Source: Oscillospiraceae bacterium (lineage in GTDB: Bacteria > Bacillota > Clostridia > Oscillospirales > CAG-272). From it: a stretch of 64,000 nt of DNA. Position numbers and translations under genes: made by a program. This document shows positions 33,829 to 45,050 of the stretch, one piece after another. The notes under the pieces are model-generated. The model had not been told where the DNA came from, made no database searches, and saw only the letters and a list, made by a program, of their open reading frames with translations. The stretch is taken from positions 1 to 64,000 of the forward strand of contig SVQT01000003.1 in assembly GCA_015065215.1 (NCBI GenBank), read 5' to 3'. Each line of letters opens with the position of its first letter. Position 1 is the first letter of the stretch.

Positions 33829-34494
33829 TTACTTGACTGCTTCACGCAGCGTTTGAATGTTCTCCTCAAAGCTGCCGGTGGAGGCGTAGATGCTGGATGT
33901 GCCTGCCACAAAGATGTTGGCGCCGGCCTCACGCATCTTCTTGGCATTTTCAAAGCTCACGTTGCCGTCGCATTCGATCTCCACGTTGCCGTAGCCGTTC
34001 TCGTCCAGATATTTACGCAAGCGGCGGATCTTATCCAGCGTGGTGGGCACCAGCTTTTGCCCCGCAAAGCCGGGGTTGACGGTCATCACCAGAATGGCGT
34101 CAAGATCGGGGAGCACCTCCTCGATCACAGAGAGGGGCGTGCCGGGATTCAGAGCAAGCATCGGCTTGCCCCCGCGGGCGCGGATCATCGAGAGAGCGCG
34201 ATGCAGATGAATGGAGGCTTCGTAATGGACCGAAACGTAATCACCCTCACCGAAGGGGATCCAGTCCAGCTTGTTTTCGGGGCGGGTGACCATCATATGC
34301 ACGTCCAGCGGGATCTTGGTGGCCGCCTTCAGCTTTTTGATAAAGTCAACGCCAAGGGTATAGTTGGGTACGAATTCGCCGTCCATGATGTCGATGTGCA
34401 GATATTCGATGCCGTTTTTCTCTAATTTGTTCAGCTCGTCTCCAAGGTGAAGAAAATCAGCACACATAAGAGAGGGGGAGATCAAGGATTTCAT
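33829..34494 (-). CDS. rpe: Ribulose-phosphate 3-epimerase family protein
   Basis: 221 aa from ATGAAATCC after AAAGGAG. TIM-barrel epimerase of the pentose phosphate pathway interconverting D-ribulose-5-P and D-xylulose-5-P. Motifs: ISPSLMCADFLHLGDEL, HIDIMDGEFVPNYTLGVDF (metal His/Asp), DVHMMVTRPE, LVMTVNPGFAGQ and ECDGNVSFENA. The MDGEFVPNYTLG variant differs slightly from the common MDGHFVPN and recalls allulose-6-phosphate epimerases, so that substrate is possible. Single gene with its own promoter. Confidence 0.9.
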   Translation of the reverse strand: MKSLISPSLMCADFLHLGDELNKLEKNGIEYLHIDIMDGEFVPNYTLGVDFIKKLKAATKIPLDVHMMVTRPENKLDWIPFGEGDYVSVHYEASIHLHRALSMIRARGGKPMLALNPGTPLSVIEEVLPDLDAILVMTVNPGFAGQKLVPTTLDKIRRLRKYLDENGYGNVEIECDGNVSFENAKKMREAGANIFVAGTSSIYASTGSFEENIQTLREAVK

Positions 34495-34525
34495 AGCGGA
34501 TACTCCTTTGTTTTTTGATGCTTCT

Positions 34526-34554
34526 ATTTTATCACAGGTATGGAAAAAGGTCAA
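34526..34554 (-). promoter_or_regulatory. Promoter of rpe
   Basis: Minus strand TTGACC, 17 nt, TAAAAT, 32 nt upstream of the rpe start. Confidence 0.7.
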
Positions 34555-34581
34555 GATTTGGGAAAAATTTTCCAATCTTCT

Positions 34582-34611
34582 GTATAAAAAAGGCTGATTG
34601 GGGGAATTCTT
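34582..34611 (+). promoter_or_regulatory. Candidate sigma-F promoter of spoIIR
   Basis: GTATA, 15 nt, GGGAATTCTT fits the sigma-F pattern (GYWTA-N15-GGNRANAMTW) with one mismatch, about 30 nt before spoIIR. spoIIR is a known sigma-F gene in Bacillus. Confidence 0.55.
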
Positions 34612-34640
34612 TTGTCAAACCGAAAAAAGGAGAGCAAAAG

Positions 34641-35246
34641 ATGAGAAAAGCACTTGGATTTTTGATGGCGGGCATTTTGCTGATTGCCGCCTTTATGATA
34701 TTGCCCATTCATGGCGAGGCGGAACTTTATGATAAGGTGATTCGGTTGCATGTGTTGGCCAATTCGGATAGCGAAGAGGATCAGGCATTAAAACTAACCG
34801 TGCGGGACGCGGTACTGAAAAAAACCGAAGGACTACTGCAAAACGCCGCCTCCAGAGAGCAAGCCGAGGAGATTGTGCGCACGGCGCTTCCTCAAATCGA
34901 AGAGACCGCCAAGTCGGCATTGGCGGCGGTAGGCGCCCCCAACGACGTGACCGTTACCTTGAGTTATGAAAAGTATCCCACAAGAGAGTACGAGCAGTTG
35001 GCTTTCCCGGCGGGGGAGTATCTTTCCCTGCGTGTGATGATCGGGGAAGCGGCAGGGAAAAACTGGTGGTGCGTATTGTTTCCGCCGCTTTGTATGACCG
35101 CCGCCACCGCAAGGCAGGATACCGAGGCGGTCTGCCTCTCGACGGGGATTACAGGCGAGCAATACCGTATGATTGCCGATACCGAAAACACCAAGTACAA
35201 GCTCCGCTTCAAGATTTTAGAGGTAGCGGAAGGATTGTTCCAATAA
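34641..35246 (+). CDS. spoIIR: Stage II sporulation protein R
   Basis: 201 aa from ATGAGAAAAGCA after AAAGGAG. Secreted signalling protein made in the forespore; it triggers processing of pro-sigma-E by SpoIIGA in the mother cell. The N-terminal signal segment is KALGFLMAGILLIAAFMIL. The conserved block VIRLHVLANSDSEEDQALKLTVRDAV follows, with the C-terminal KNWWCVLFPPLC motif. Length is typical. It stands alone behind a sigma-F-like promoter. Confidence 0.95.
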   Translation: MRKALGFLMAGILLIAAFMILPIHGEAELYDKVIRLHVLANSDSEEDQALKLTVRDAVLKKTEGLLQNAASREQAEEIVRTALPQIEETAKSALAAVGAPNDVTVTLSYEKYPTREYEQLAFPAGEYLSLRVMIGEAAGKNWWCVLFPPLCMTAATARQDTEAVCLSTGITGEQYRMIADTENTKYKLRFKILEVAEGLFQ

Positions 35247-35273
35247 AAAAAGGCACATATGTGCCTTTTTTTA
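35245..35273. terminator. Bidirectional terminator between spoIIR and the ABC-F gene
   Basis: AAAAAAGGCACAT/ATGTGCCTTTTTT palindromic stem between convergent genes. Confidence 0.85.
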
Positions 35274-35279
35274 TTGCGC

Positions 35280-37238
35280 TCATACACCGATGATCTCGTA
35301 AATTTCCAGTAACCGTTCTTCCGCGGCGGTTTTGCGGGCATCAAGCTCGGCGGCTCTGGTGTAGTCGGTTGCGGCAGAACCGAACAGCTCGGCATCCAAA
35401 GTTTCAATCTCTTTTTCCAAGTCAGCGGCCTCCTTGGTCAAGCGTTCGCGGCGTGCCTTCTCTTTTCGCGCTTCTGCCTCGATTGCCTTACGGGCCAGAT
35501 ATTGCGCCTTGTTATCGCTGATGGGTGCCGCGTTTTGCATACCGTTTTGGGGGATATTACTGTCAAAAGTGGCTTCGCGGCGTTGCTTGAAGTCCAGATA
35601 TTCACTGTATCCTTTTCCTACATGGGTAATGGGATAGTCCAGGGCGTCTCCCTCAAAGGCATGTCCCGGTTGCAAGGCGAATATACGGGTTGCCAATTTG
35701 TCGATAAAGTAGCGATCGTGAGAAACGGCCAGAACAGTGCCTTCAAAAGCGGCGAGAGCGGTTTCCAGCGCCTCGCGGGAGTCGATGTCCAGGTGGTTGG
35801 TCGGTTCGTCAAGCACCAGTAAATTCATTTTGGAAAGAATGAGCTTGGCAAGCGTCAGCCTGGCCCGCTCGCCGCCGGAAAGTACGCTAACGGTACGGAA
35901 AACATCCTCTCCGATAAAGCGGAAAAGCGCCAGCGTGCTACGGATCTCGGTCTCGGTCAGGTGGGGATATGCGTTCCAGAGCTCGTCTAATACCGTATTT
36001 TCCTCGGTTAAGTTCTGGTTCTCCTGGTCGTAATAGCCAATCTCCACATTATAGCCGGATTCTATACGGCCGGCCATGGGAGCGAGCTTACCCAAAATGA
36101 GCTTGAGCAGGGTGGACTTGCCGCACCCGTTGGGGCCGACGATGAACATACGTTCCTTTTTCAGTAGCAAAAATCCAATGTCCTCAAACAGCTTCTTTTG
36201 CCCGAACGCCATGGAAAGGTGCTTGATATGCAACACCTCGTTGCCGCTGTCGTGCGCCTTGCTGAAGGAAAGTCGGATCGACTTGGGCGCCTCTTTGGGG
36301 CGCTCTATTTTTTCCATTTTGGCCAGCAGCTTCAGGCGGGATTCGGCGGCAATGATATTCCGTTCACGGTTCCAGGCCCGTTGCTGGGCGATATAGGCCT
36401 CTTGCCTGGCAATTTCTTTTTGTTGGTTTTGATAGTGCTTCTCGGCGATCTCCTTGTCAATGCGTCGCTGCTCGATGGAGGCCGTATAGTTCCCGTTATA
36501 GAGCTTGGCTCTGCCGTATTCCAAGGCCAAAGTTTTGTTGGTTACACGGTCTAAAAAATAACGGTCATGAGAAATGACCAATACGCATTTGCGATATTGA
36601 GCCAGGAAGTTTTCTAAAAAGAGCATGGTGTCAATATCCAAATGGTTGGTTGGCTCGTCCAAAAGCAGGATGTCCGGCTCGCGGGAGAGCTGTCGGGCAA
36701 GCGCCAAGCGTGTGCGTTGTCCCCCGGACAGGGTGGACAGGGGGCGGCGCATGGCCTCTTCCTCAAATCCCATTTTGAGAAGGATGGCGGCGCATCTGCC
36801 GCGAAACTCCAAGCCGCCGTCTCTGATAAAGCGATTGTTTTTTTCGTCATAAGAGCGGAGCAAGGCAAGGTATGCGGGGCTGTCGTGATCTTGCGCCATT
36901 TGCATTTTTTCTTCGATGGCGTGTAGCTCGCGTTCGGCGGCGAGAATTTCAGGAAAGGCACCGTACATTTGCTCCAAAGCGTTGTCGCCAAGCGTTTCGT
37001 CGATCATGAAGGCACTATCCTGGGTCAGAATACCGATGCTTTTATCTTTGGAAATAAAAATCTGCCCCTCGTCGGCTTCCAGCTCACCGATAATGGCTTT
37101 AAAAAGGGTGGATTTTCCGCAACCGTTTACGCCGATCAGGCCCATCTTGTCATTTTCGGCAAGCGAGAAGGAGATGCGGTCCAATATTTTTCTCGTGCCA
37201 AAAGAAAGGCTGAGATCAGCCACGCTGAGTACCGTCAT
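35280..37238 (-). CDS. ABC-F family ATPase
   Basis: 652 aa from ATGACGGTACTC after GGAGGTG. Two ABC ATPase domains in one soluble chain: Walker A GVNGCGKST and GPNGCGKST, signature LSGGQRTR and LSGGERAR, and the motif LDEPTNHLDIDT/S twice. A charged linker between them (KEIAEKHYQNQQKEIARQE) is the P-site tRNA interaction motif region, and a C-terminal coiled coil follows (EARKEKARRERLTKEAADLEKEIETLDAELFG). ABC-F proteins act on ribosomes, resolving stalls (EttA/Uup/YfmR types) or protecting against antibiotics (ARE types). The C-terminal coiled coil is Uup/YdiF-like and favours a housekeeping role. Confidence 0.92.
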   Translation of the reverse strand: MTVLSVADLSLSFGTRKILDRISFSLAENDKMGLIGVNGCGKSTLFKAIIGELEADEGQIFISKDKSIGILTQDSAFMIDETLGDNALEQMYGAFPEILAAERELHAIEEKMQMAQDHDSPAYLALLRSYDEKNNRFIRDGGLEFRGRCAAILLKMGFEEEAMRRPLSTLSGGQRTRLALARQLSREPDILLLDEPTNHLDIDTMLFLENFLAQYRKCVLVISHDRYFLDRVTNKTLALEYGRAKLYNGNYTASIEQRRIDKEIAEKHYQNQQKEIARQEAYIAQQRAWNRERNIIAAESRLKLLAKMEKIERPKEAPKSIRLSFSKAHDSGNEVLHIKHLSMAFGQKKLFEDIGFLLLKKERMFIVGPNGCGKSTLLKLILGKLAPMAGRIESGYNVEIGYYDQENQNLTEENTVLDELWNAYPHLTETEIRSTLALFRFIGEDVFRTVSVLSGGERARLTLAKLILSKMNLLVLDEPTNHLDIDSREALETALAAFEGTVLAVSHDRYFIDKLATRIFALQPGHAFEGDALDYPITHVGKGYSEYLDFKQRREATFDSNIPQNGMQNAAPISDNKAQYLARKAIEAEARKEKARRERLTKEAADLEKEIETLDAELFGSAATDYTRAAELDARKTAAEERLLEIYEIIGV

Positions 37239-37294
37239 TCTTCTCACCTCCGTCATGATTTTGGTGGTTGACGACAAAATCGCCATACTATGAT

Positions 37295-37324
37295 ATTATA
37301 ACGGCAAGAGCCCTGATTTGTCAA
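37295..37324 (-). promoter_or_regulatory. Promoter of the ABC-F gene
   Basis: Minus strand TTGACA, 18 nt, TATAAT, both hexamers consensus. Confidence 0.75.
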
Positions 37325-37342
37325 GGGAAGGAGGTGAGATAT

Positions 37343-37612
37343 ATGTGTAAAATGTGCGGTTTTTTGTATTGCCTACCCACTTGCCCTGGGTATAGCGGCG
37401 AATGGGAGGGGAGCGGAGCGGTGCTGGCGCATTGCCTGCTTTGCGAAAAGGCCATTCATGCGGGGGAAATCGCTTTTTCAAAAGATGACACGGTGCTTTG
37501 CGCTGACTGCTTGGAGGGGATGGATTTGGATCAGCTTTTGTGTGTTGCTGAAATTGCAAACAGTGAGGAATTGCTTTGTGAGCATCTGGGTTGGGAGCGG
37601 CGGCGACTTTGA
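37343..37612 (+). CDS. Small Cys-rich putative zinc-binding protein
   Basis: 89 aa from ATGTGTAAA after AAGGAGGTGAG; the upstream codons of the ORF track lie in the ABC-F promoter. Cys pairs are arranged as CKMCGFLYCLPTCPGY and, later, CLLCEKAIHAGEIAF...CADCLEGM, resembling two treble-clef or rubredoxin-like knuckles. No helicase or nuclease domain is attached. Similar small anonymous proteins occur in Oscillospiraceae; function unknown. Confidence 0.78.
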   Translation: MCKMCGFLYCLPTCPGYSGEWEGSGAVLAHCLLCEKAIHAGEIAFSKDDTVLCADCLEGMDLDQLLCVAEIANSEELLCEHLGWERRRL

Positions 37613-37655
37613 AAAAGAGAAAATTTTTCTGATTGCTTTTTTTGCGATAAAACTA

Positions 37656-37684
37656 TAGACAAGCTTGTTAATTGGTGCTATAAT
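37656..37684 (+). promoter_or_regulatory. Promoter of the MFS/glycosidase-like operon
   Basis: TAGACA, 17 nt, TATAAT. It lies after the ATG proposed by the ORF track (37665 overlaps it), so translation must start later, at the GTG at 37719. Confidence 0.7.
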
Positions 37685-37718
37685 AACTCTCGGTTTATTT
37701 AATGTAGGGGGGATTGGG

Positions 37719-39119
37719 GTGTCTGATAAAAAACTTGATACCGTGCGTGAACCGGAAGGTGCCAAAGCGCATGCCGAAAATCCGGCCATAGAGCTTTCGC
37801 CGAGGTCGGTTGATTACAATTCCAAAGACCATAGGCGCTCACGCAAGGCTTATCTGATCGAATGCGCGTTTGAGTATTTTGTGGCGCTTTTGGTCAGTGA
37901 CGCGTTCCTTGTCAAGCTGTTACAGGATATTGGCATGGATGATGCTACCGTGGGCATCATGGCGTCGCTGATCTCACTTGCCTTTGTGTTTCAGCTTTTT
38001 TCGATCTTTGTGGTACAGCATATCAGCAATACCAAGGTGTTCGCCATCATTTTCCATTTTGCCAGTCAGATCTTTTTTATGGCGTTGTATTTCGTCCCCT
38101 TCTTGCCCGCGGTTGAAGGGAGCAACTACCGACATGTTTTGGCAGTTGCCTGTATCATGATCGCCTATTTTGGCAATTACCTTGTCACGTCGGTGATCTA
38201 CAAATGGGGCAACTCCTTTGTAGAGCCGCATCACCGCGGCCGCTACTGTGCAACCAAGGAAATGATTTCGCTGATCTCGGGCATGGCGGTCACGCTGATC
38301 ATCGGTTATGTCATGGATCACTTTGAGGCGGCAAATAATCTGCACGGCGGCTTTATCTTTGCCGCTTGCGGCATCTTTGTTTTCAGCATTTGCGACCTTG
38401 TCTGCCTGCTTTTGATCAAGAATGACAAGAAGCCCAAGGAGAAGATCAAAAAAGAGATCGTCCCTATGCGCGAGGTGATGCGTAACACCCTTGGCAACAA
38501 AAATTTTCTGTCCGTTCTGCTTCTTGCCGTACTTTGGGAGGTAGCAAAGGGCGTTTCCATCGGCTTTCTCGGCACGTATCGCCTCAACGCTCATGAGCTT
38601 GCTTTGACGGTGGGGGCGGTGCAGATTATCAACATGGTGGGTAATCTGGTGCGCTTCGGTCTTTCCAGACCCTTTGGCAAATTCTCGGATAAATACTCCT
38701 ATTCCAAGGGCATTGAGTTGGCTCTTGTGATGGCAACGGCCTCCTTTGTGGTTTATGCCTTTACGGCTCCCGGCAATCGGGTGTTCGTGTGGACGATGGT
38801 CATTCTGTTCTCGGTACTGTACCACGGCTGCCAGGCGGGCGTGGGACAGAATATGCACAGCATTCTTTACAACTACGTGGACAGCCGCTACTTCGTGCAG
38901 GCCTCTGCCATCAAGAGCAGCGTGGGCGGTCTTTGCAACTTCGGCTCCGCGCTACTGGCAAGCCGCTTCTTGCAGTACGTGCAGAGTAACGGTAACTCCC
39001 TGTTCGGTATGCACATTTACGGTCAGCAGGTGCTGGCGGTTTTCTCAATCGTTCTGACGCTGGCCGCCCTTGCCGTGGCGCACTTCGTGGTGTCTAAGCA
39101 GAAGAGAATGGTGCAGTAA
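37719..39119 (+). CDS. MFS transporter
   Basis: 466 aa from a GTG preceded by AGGGGGG. After a ~45-residue hydrophilic N-terminus come about twelve membrane segments. The first is ECAFEYFVALLVSDAFLVKLL; the loop between helices 2 and 3 and the central charged loop (LIKNDKKPKEKIKKEIVPM) follow major-facilitator organisation. A glycosidase-like enzyme is encoded 48 nt downstream, which suggests uptake or exchange of a sugar or glycoside, as in glycan-use operons of gut Clostridia. The substrate cannot be read from the sequence. Confidence 0.85.
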   Translation: MSDKKLDTVREPEGAKAHAENPAIELSPRSVDYNSKDHRRSRKAYLIECAFEYFVALLVSDAFLVKLLQDIGMDDATVGIMASLISLAFVFQLFSIFVVQHISNTKVFAIIFHFASQIFFMALYFVPFLPAVEGSNYRHVLAVACIMIAYFGNYLVTSVIYKWGNSFVEPHHRGRYCATKEMISLISGMAVTLIIGYVMDHFEAANNLHGGFIFAACGIFVFSICDLVCLLLIKNDKKPKEKIKKEIVPMREVMRNTLGNKNFLSVLLLAVLWEVAKGVSIGFLGTYRLNAHELALTVGAVQIINMVGNLVRFGLSRPFGKFSDKYSYSKGIELALVMATASFVVYAFTAPGNRVFVWTMVILFSVLYHGCQAGVGQNMHSILYNYVDSRYFVQASAIKSSVGGLCNFGSALLASRFLQYVQSNGNSLFGMHIYGQQVLAVFSIVLTLAALAVAHFVVSKQKRMVQ

Positions 39120-39167
39120 CGCTCACCCATTTTGCCGCAAAGCGGCGTGAAACACAGGAGGTCTGCT

Positions 39168-40448
39168 ATGAAAAAGAAGATGCTGGCGCGGCACCCCTTG
39201 GGCAATCCGCGCAGAAGATGGAAGCAGGAGCAATTCATTCTCTCCCTTGTCAATCCCGGCCCTATGGGATTGGACAAGGAGGGCCCCTTCCATTGCGCCA
39301 AGGCGCACCGTGCGGTGAAGGTCGCCGTGGACGCGGGCTTTGACCTGATGGAGATGTGTTGGACAAGCTACGACGTTGGCATGGAGATCCTGCGCACCGC
39401 CGAGGAGCTTGGCACCAAGGTGCTGTATCAGGACCTGAAGCGATTTGGCGGTATGGGGTTCAAGAAAACGCCGCTGAACGAGCATAACGACCTGCTCGGT
39501 GCCATGCGTGATACGGCACAGTACGGCTGCATTATGGGCTATTATATGTACGACGAGCCCTGCACGCCCGAGCAGAGAGCGACCGTGCGCAAAATGATCG
39601 AGGATGCCGAGCGGGAGCGCCCCGAGCTGCTGCCCTTTACGGTGACCACCGCATCGCAAAGCAATGAGTTGGCCGAGGAGGTGGATCCCGCACAGCTTTC
39701 CTTTGACCAGTACCCCTTTGGCGGCTGGGTGGGGGATGGTATGACCCCCGAGACGCAGATGGACGGCTGCAGCAAGTACTGGACAAATATGGAGGTGGCA
39801 CGGCTGGCTGCCGACAGGATCGGCGCGCCCTATTGGTTCGTCTATCAGGGACACGTGCTGCCTTACAACCCCTGCTTTGACGGATACACCTTTGCCGCCT
39901 CCCGCATGATGGCCAATACCGCGCTGCTTTACGGCGTAAAGGAGCTTTCCTGCTACATCGAGTGCAACGGCGTGCTGGATCCCGAAACGGGTGACAGGGG
40001 GCTTTATTTTGAGGAGCAAAGAGACCTGAACCGCCGCATTACCGCTCTCGGTAACACGCTGATGGCGCTGCATTGCGACCGTGTGATCCACGGCGGCAAT
40101 ATCACCCCCTACAAGGAGAGGGCGACCTTTGCCACCATGGAGGAAAGTGAGCTGCTGGTCGGCAATTTGCCTGATCGTATCTCGATCTCCGAGATGTCGG
40201 ATGATTACGGCAACCGCTATCTGATGGTGGCGAACCGTGATTACAGAGAGGTCACCTCCTACTTTTTGAAGATGAAGCAGGACAGCCGCGTCTATCGCGT
40301 CAGCGATGAGGACGGCGAGCAGCGATTGGTCTTTGACGATCCCGACAATAAGATCGTCGGCAGCCTGCTCCCCGGTCACATGGCGCTCTACCGCCTGCAG
40401 CCAAAGAGCGAGGAGCCCTTTGAGATCGGGTATTATCTGGAAAAATAA
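39168..40448 (+). CDS. Putative glycoside hydrolase-like TIM-barrel protein
   Basis: 426 aa from ATGAAAAAGAAG after AGGAGG. The sequence has a (beta/alpha)8 pattern with conserved-looking acidic positions at strand ends: AGFDLMEMCW, YQDLKRFGG, GYYMYDEPCTPEQ (a DEP motif typical of GH42-like barrels and related proteins), FDQYPFGGW, YWFVYQGH and SCYIECNG. The C-terminal ~90 residues look like a small beta domain (YLMVANRDYREVTSYF, HMALYRL), as in many glycosidases. No signal peptide, so it is cytoplasmic, fitting with the MFS transporter before it. Family and substrate not assignable by eye. Confidence 0.72.
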   Translation: MKKKMLARHPLGNPRRRWKQEQFILSLVNPGPMGLDKEGPFHCAKAHRAVKVAVDAGFDLMEMCWTSYDVGMEILRTAEELGTKVLYQDLKRFGGMGFKKTPLNEHNDLLGAMRDTAQYGCIMGYYMYDEPCTPEQRATVRKMIEDAERERPELLPFTVTTASQSNELAEEVDPAQLSFDQYPFGGWVGDGMTPETQMDGCSKYWTNMEVARLAADRIGAPYWFVYQGHVLPYNPCFDGYTFAASRMMANTALLYGVKELSCYIECNGVLDPETGDRGLYFEEQRDLNRRITALGNTLMALHCDRVIHGGNITPYKERATFATMEESELLVGNLPDRISISEMSDDYGNRYLMVANRDYREVTSYFLKMKQDSRVYRVSDEDGEQRLVFDDPDNKIVGSLLPGHMALYRLQPKSEEPFEIGYYLEK

Positions 40449-40450
40449 CA

Positions 40451-40483
40451 AAAAAGGCGCTACCGATGGGGTAGCGCCTTTTT
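40451..40483 (+). terminator. Terminator of the MFS/glycosidase-like operon
   Basis: AAAAAGGCGCTACC/GGTAGCGCCTTTTT stem with a five-base loop. Confidence 0.92.
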
Positions 40484-40519
40484 GACTGTAGCCGCTTTGG
40501 TGCGCATAGCTCCGATCCC

Positions 40520-40642
40520 GCTTTTCTCTTTGCTTGTGTGAGGCACAAAGAGAAAAGCTATCAAAAGAGAAATGCCGTATAGGGGGCGCCGCCCCAAGCC
40601 CCGCAAGCTTTTGAAAAGGCTTGACCAAAACTTTTGGGGCAT
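40520..40642. repeat. Intergenic inverted-repeat element
   Basis: The 13-bp arms GCTTTTCTCTTTG and CAAAGAGAAAAGC (40520-40558) are followed by a second structured part with GGGGCGCCGCCCC, CAAGC..GCTTG and a distal TTTTGGGGC. There is no gene in this gap. The arrangement resembles short dispersed palindromic elements found between genes in gut Clostridia; I see only one full copy in this window. Confidence 0.45.
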
Positions 40643-40687
40643 TTAGGGCGCTTGAGCAAAGATTTGGGGCGGAGATGAGAGGGGCGG

Positions 40688-42793
<2,106 letters not shown>

Positions 42794-44377
42794 TCAGCTG
42801 CGCTTCCAGGTGTAACTGTCGTAGGTGTCGGTAAGATAGGTGGCGTTGTCGGTGGGATTGCTTAAAACAGGCAATGAATCAGTCCTGCCCACAACAGAGA
42901 TTCTTTCCCATCCGTTCTGCACGGCAAAGGAAACGGAATTCAGTGCATCGCAACCGAAAAAGGCTAAATCCCCGATTTCTGTGACCTCGGCAGGAATGGT
43001 GATCTCGTTCAGGGCAGAGCAGCTGCCGAACGCACTGCTGCCGATGGTCAGCAGCCCCGCGGGCAAATGAATGTTGGTCAGCTTTTCACAGCCGTAAAAC
43101 GCATAGTCGGGCAGATGTATGGTATTGGTTAACGTAACGGTGCGCAGATTGTCCATTTGCAGAAAAGCGGGATGCTCCGCCAGAATATCGGTTAGCTCGC
43201 CGTCTGAATCGGTGGGCGAGGTGCCGACGAAGGGGATGCTCAAGCTTTGCAATGCGGTGCAGCCTTCCAGTACGCCGCGCTCGATAGACGTAACGTATTT
43301 GGGAATGGTGACGTGGGTCAGATCTCGATTAGAGCCAAAGGCGAATGTTTTGATCGTGCGCAGAGAGTTGGGGAGAGCGAGGGACTGCAAGTCACAGCCT
43401 GCAAAGGCCGCTCCACCAATGGTGACAAGTCCCTCGGAGAAGGATACCGATTGCAGGCTTGTGCAACCGATAAAGGCATTGGTGCCAATCTCGGTGATGC
43501 CTGCGGGAATGGTGATAGCAGAGAGATTCTTTCTGTAGCTGAAGGCGTAGTCGCCGATTTTTGTGACACCATTTGTGGGAATCTGATTGCCAACGCCCAG
43601 TACCAGTACCTGCGTGCGTTTGTCGATCAGCATCCCGTTTTGCAGCACGTAGTTTTCTCCTTCGGCTGACATGGTCAGTGTGGTCAGCTCCGTCAAAACC
43701 CCAAACGCCCCCTCGCCGATGGTTTCTATCGTGGAGGGCAGGTGCAGCGATTTCAACGTGGAGCAATTATAAAAGGCCCATTCTTCAATGGTGGTCAATC
43801 CCTCCGGCAGTGTGATAGAGGTGAAAAGATCGCTGTTTTTGAAAGCGTCTGCTTTGATAGTCGTCACGGGCAGCCCTTTGTAGGTGCTTTCCACAACGAT
43901 ATTCGCACGTGCCTCACCAATGCCGGAGACCGCATAGGACTGACCGTCGGCATTCAAAAAGAACTCCAGGCCGCTGGCGGCATCACCCTCTGTTGAGCCG
44001 CTTGTGTCGGGATTGTTTATTCCGCAAACGGTACAGTTGTTGCTTTCAAACACGTGGGCAGCGGGCGTGTCAGCTGCCACTGTACAGGAGCAGGTGTAAG
44101 AGCGCCAGTGACTTGCGGTATTGCTTTCCCACGTGAAAGGATGAGGCAGGGGAGAGACGGTCAGACTGAAAATATCGGTGATCTCGGCAGTGCCCTGGGC
44201 ATCCGAGAAATACTTTTCACAATCGCTACATTCCCAATAGGCCGCATGGCCTGCCTCGGCGCAGGTGGCGGCTTTGGCTTCGTGACTGGACAGCGTATGC
44301 GTGTGCTCCTTGTCACATGACCACAGCAGAGAAGCAAGAGAAAGCAGAAGAATAGCAAAGAAAAAATGTTTTTTCAT
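42794..44377 (-). CDS. BspA-type leucine-rich-repeat lipoprotein
   Basis: 527 aa from ATGAAAAAACAT after AAGGAGG. Lipoprotein signal with lipobox LWSC (Cys21). Residues ~22-130 hold a Cys/His motif (AATCAEAGHAAYWECSDCEKYF) and a second C-x-C part (SYTCSCTVAA...NCTVCGIN). Residues ~150-515 are LRR_5 repeats of the TppA/BspA type (ITIPAGITEIGTNAFIGCTSL and variants). Such proteins are surface adhesins in oral and gut bacteria. The Cys/His motif is of the same kind as in the two giant surface proteins of this window. Own promoter and terminator; monocistronic. Confidence 0.92.
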   Translation of the reverse strand: MKKHFFFAILLLSLASLLWSCDKEHTHTLSSHEAKAATCAEAGHAAYWECSDCEKYFSDAQGTAEITDIFSLTVSPLPHPFTWESNTASHWRSYTCSCTVAADTPAAHVFESNNCTVCGINNPDTSGSTEGDAASGLEFFLNADGQSYAVSGIGEARANIVVESTYKGLPVTTIKADAFKNSDLFTSITLPEGLTTIEEWAFYNCSTLKSLHLPSTIETIGEGAFGVLTELTTLTMSAEGENYVLQNGMLIDKRTQVLVLGVGNQIPTNGVTKIGDYAFSYRKNLSAITIPAGITEIGTNAFIGCTSLQSVSFSEGLVTIGGAAFAGCDLQSLALPNSLRTIKTFAFGSNRDLTHVTIPKYVTSIERGVLEGCTALQSLSIPFVGTSPTDSDGELTDILAEHPAFLQMDNLRTVTLTNTIHLPDYAFYGCEKLTNIHLPAGLLTIGSSAFGSCSALNEITIPAEVTEIGDLAFFGCDALNSVSFAVQNGWERISVVGRTDSLPVLSNPTDNATYLTDTYDSYTWKRS

Positions 44378-44414
44378 GATGTCCTCCTTCTTAATGCTTA
44401 ATGTGGTACTTTTT

Positions 44415-44443
44415 AGTATATCATTCATAGTGAGAAAAGTCAA
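44415..44443 (-). promoter_or_regulatory. Promoter of the LRR lipoprotein
   Basis: Minus strand TTGACT, 17 nt, TATACT, 38 nt before the start codon. Confidence 0.75.
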
Positions 44444-44523
44444 GAAAATGTGAATTTTTTTATTTCTCTATACAAATTTGCTGGAATATGATAAAATGGA
44501 AAAAGAAAATCACGGAGGCGCAT

Positions 44524-45030
44524 ATGAAAATATTGATTGCGTACGCAACCAAAAGCGGCACTGCAAAAGAGGCGGCAGAGCTGCTGGCTGCCGACCTGCA
44601 AAATCATACGGTTACAGTGGCCGATCTTGGAAAAAACGACCCCGTTGCGGGGGATTTTGACTATATTGTGCTTGGCGGACCGATTCGTGCCGGTAGGGCG
44701 CACAAGGCACTGCGCCAATATATCAAAAAACAGGAGAAAGCGCTTTGCGCGGTGCCGCACACGCTTTTTCTGTGCTGTGCCTATGCTGACCTTTTGATGG
44801 ATTATATGGAAATGACGTTTCCGGCGGCGGTGCGTGAGAGCGCCGATGACATGCTTTATTTTGGCGGTGTGCTGGATGTTTCAAAGCAAAAGGGCTTTGA
44901 GAAATGGATTGCCCGTATGATGCGCAATTCGATCATAGAAGACGAGGACGGTGAGCAGGTCTTGCCCTGCCTGATGCCTGAGCATATCCGTGTTTTGGCA
45001 GACAAACTGCGGCTGAAAAAAGAGAATTGA
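44524..45030 (+). CDS. Flavodoxin-domain protein (HemG/protoporphyrinogen-oxidase-like)
   Basis: 168 aa from ATGAAAATATTG after CGGAGG. Single flavodoxin fold: the FMN phosphate loop YATKSGTAKEAA is at ~7-18, followed by FDYIVLGGPIRAGRAHKALRQYIKK and the helix-rich end. The layout matches flavodoxin_5 proteins, which include menaquinone-dependent protoporphyrinogen oxidase; without haem genes nearby a general electron carrier is equally likely. A weak promoter (TATACA-N17-TAAAAT) lies just upstream. The tRNA-Lys promoter follows 20 nt after the stop. Confidence 0.85.
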   Translation: MKILIAYATKSGTAKEAAELLAADLQNHTVTVADLGKNDPVAGDFDYIVLGGPIRAGRAHKALRQYIKKQEKALCAVPHTLFLCCAYADLLMDYMEMTFPAAVRESADDMLYFGGVLDVSKQKGFEKWIARMMRNSIIEDEDGEQVLPCLMPEHIRVLADKLRLKKEN

Positions 45031-45050
45031 GAAAACTTTTTAAAAGGGTG

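Noticed and set aside
39123-40628. 501-residue minus-strand ORF
   Set aside because: Antisense of the glycosidase-like gene, which has a good ribosome site and terminator on the plus strand.
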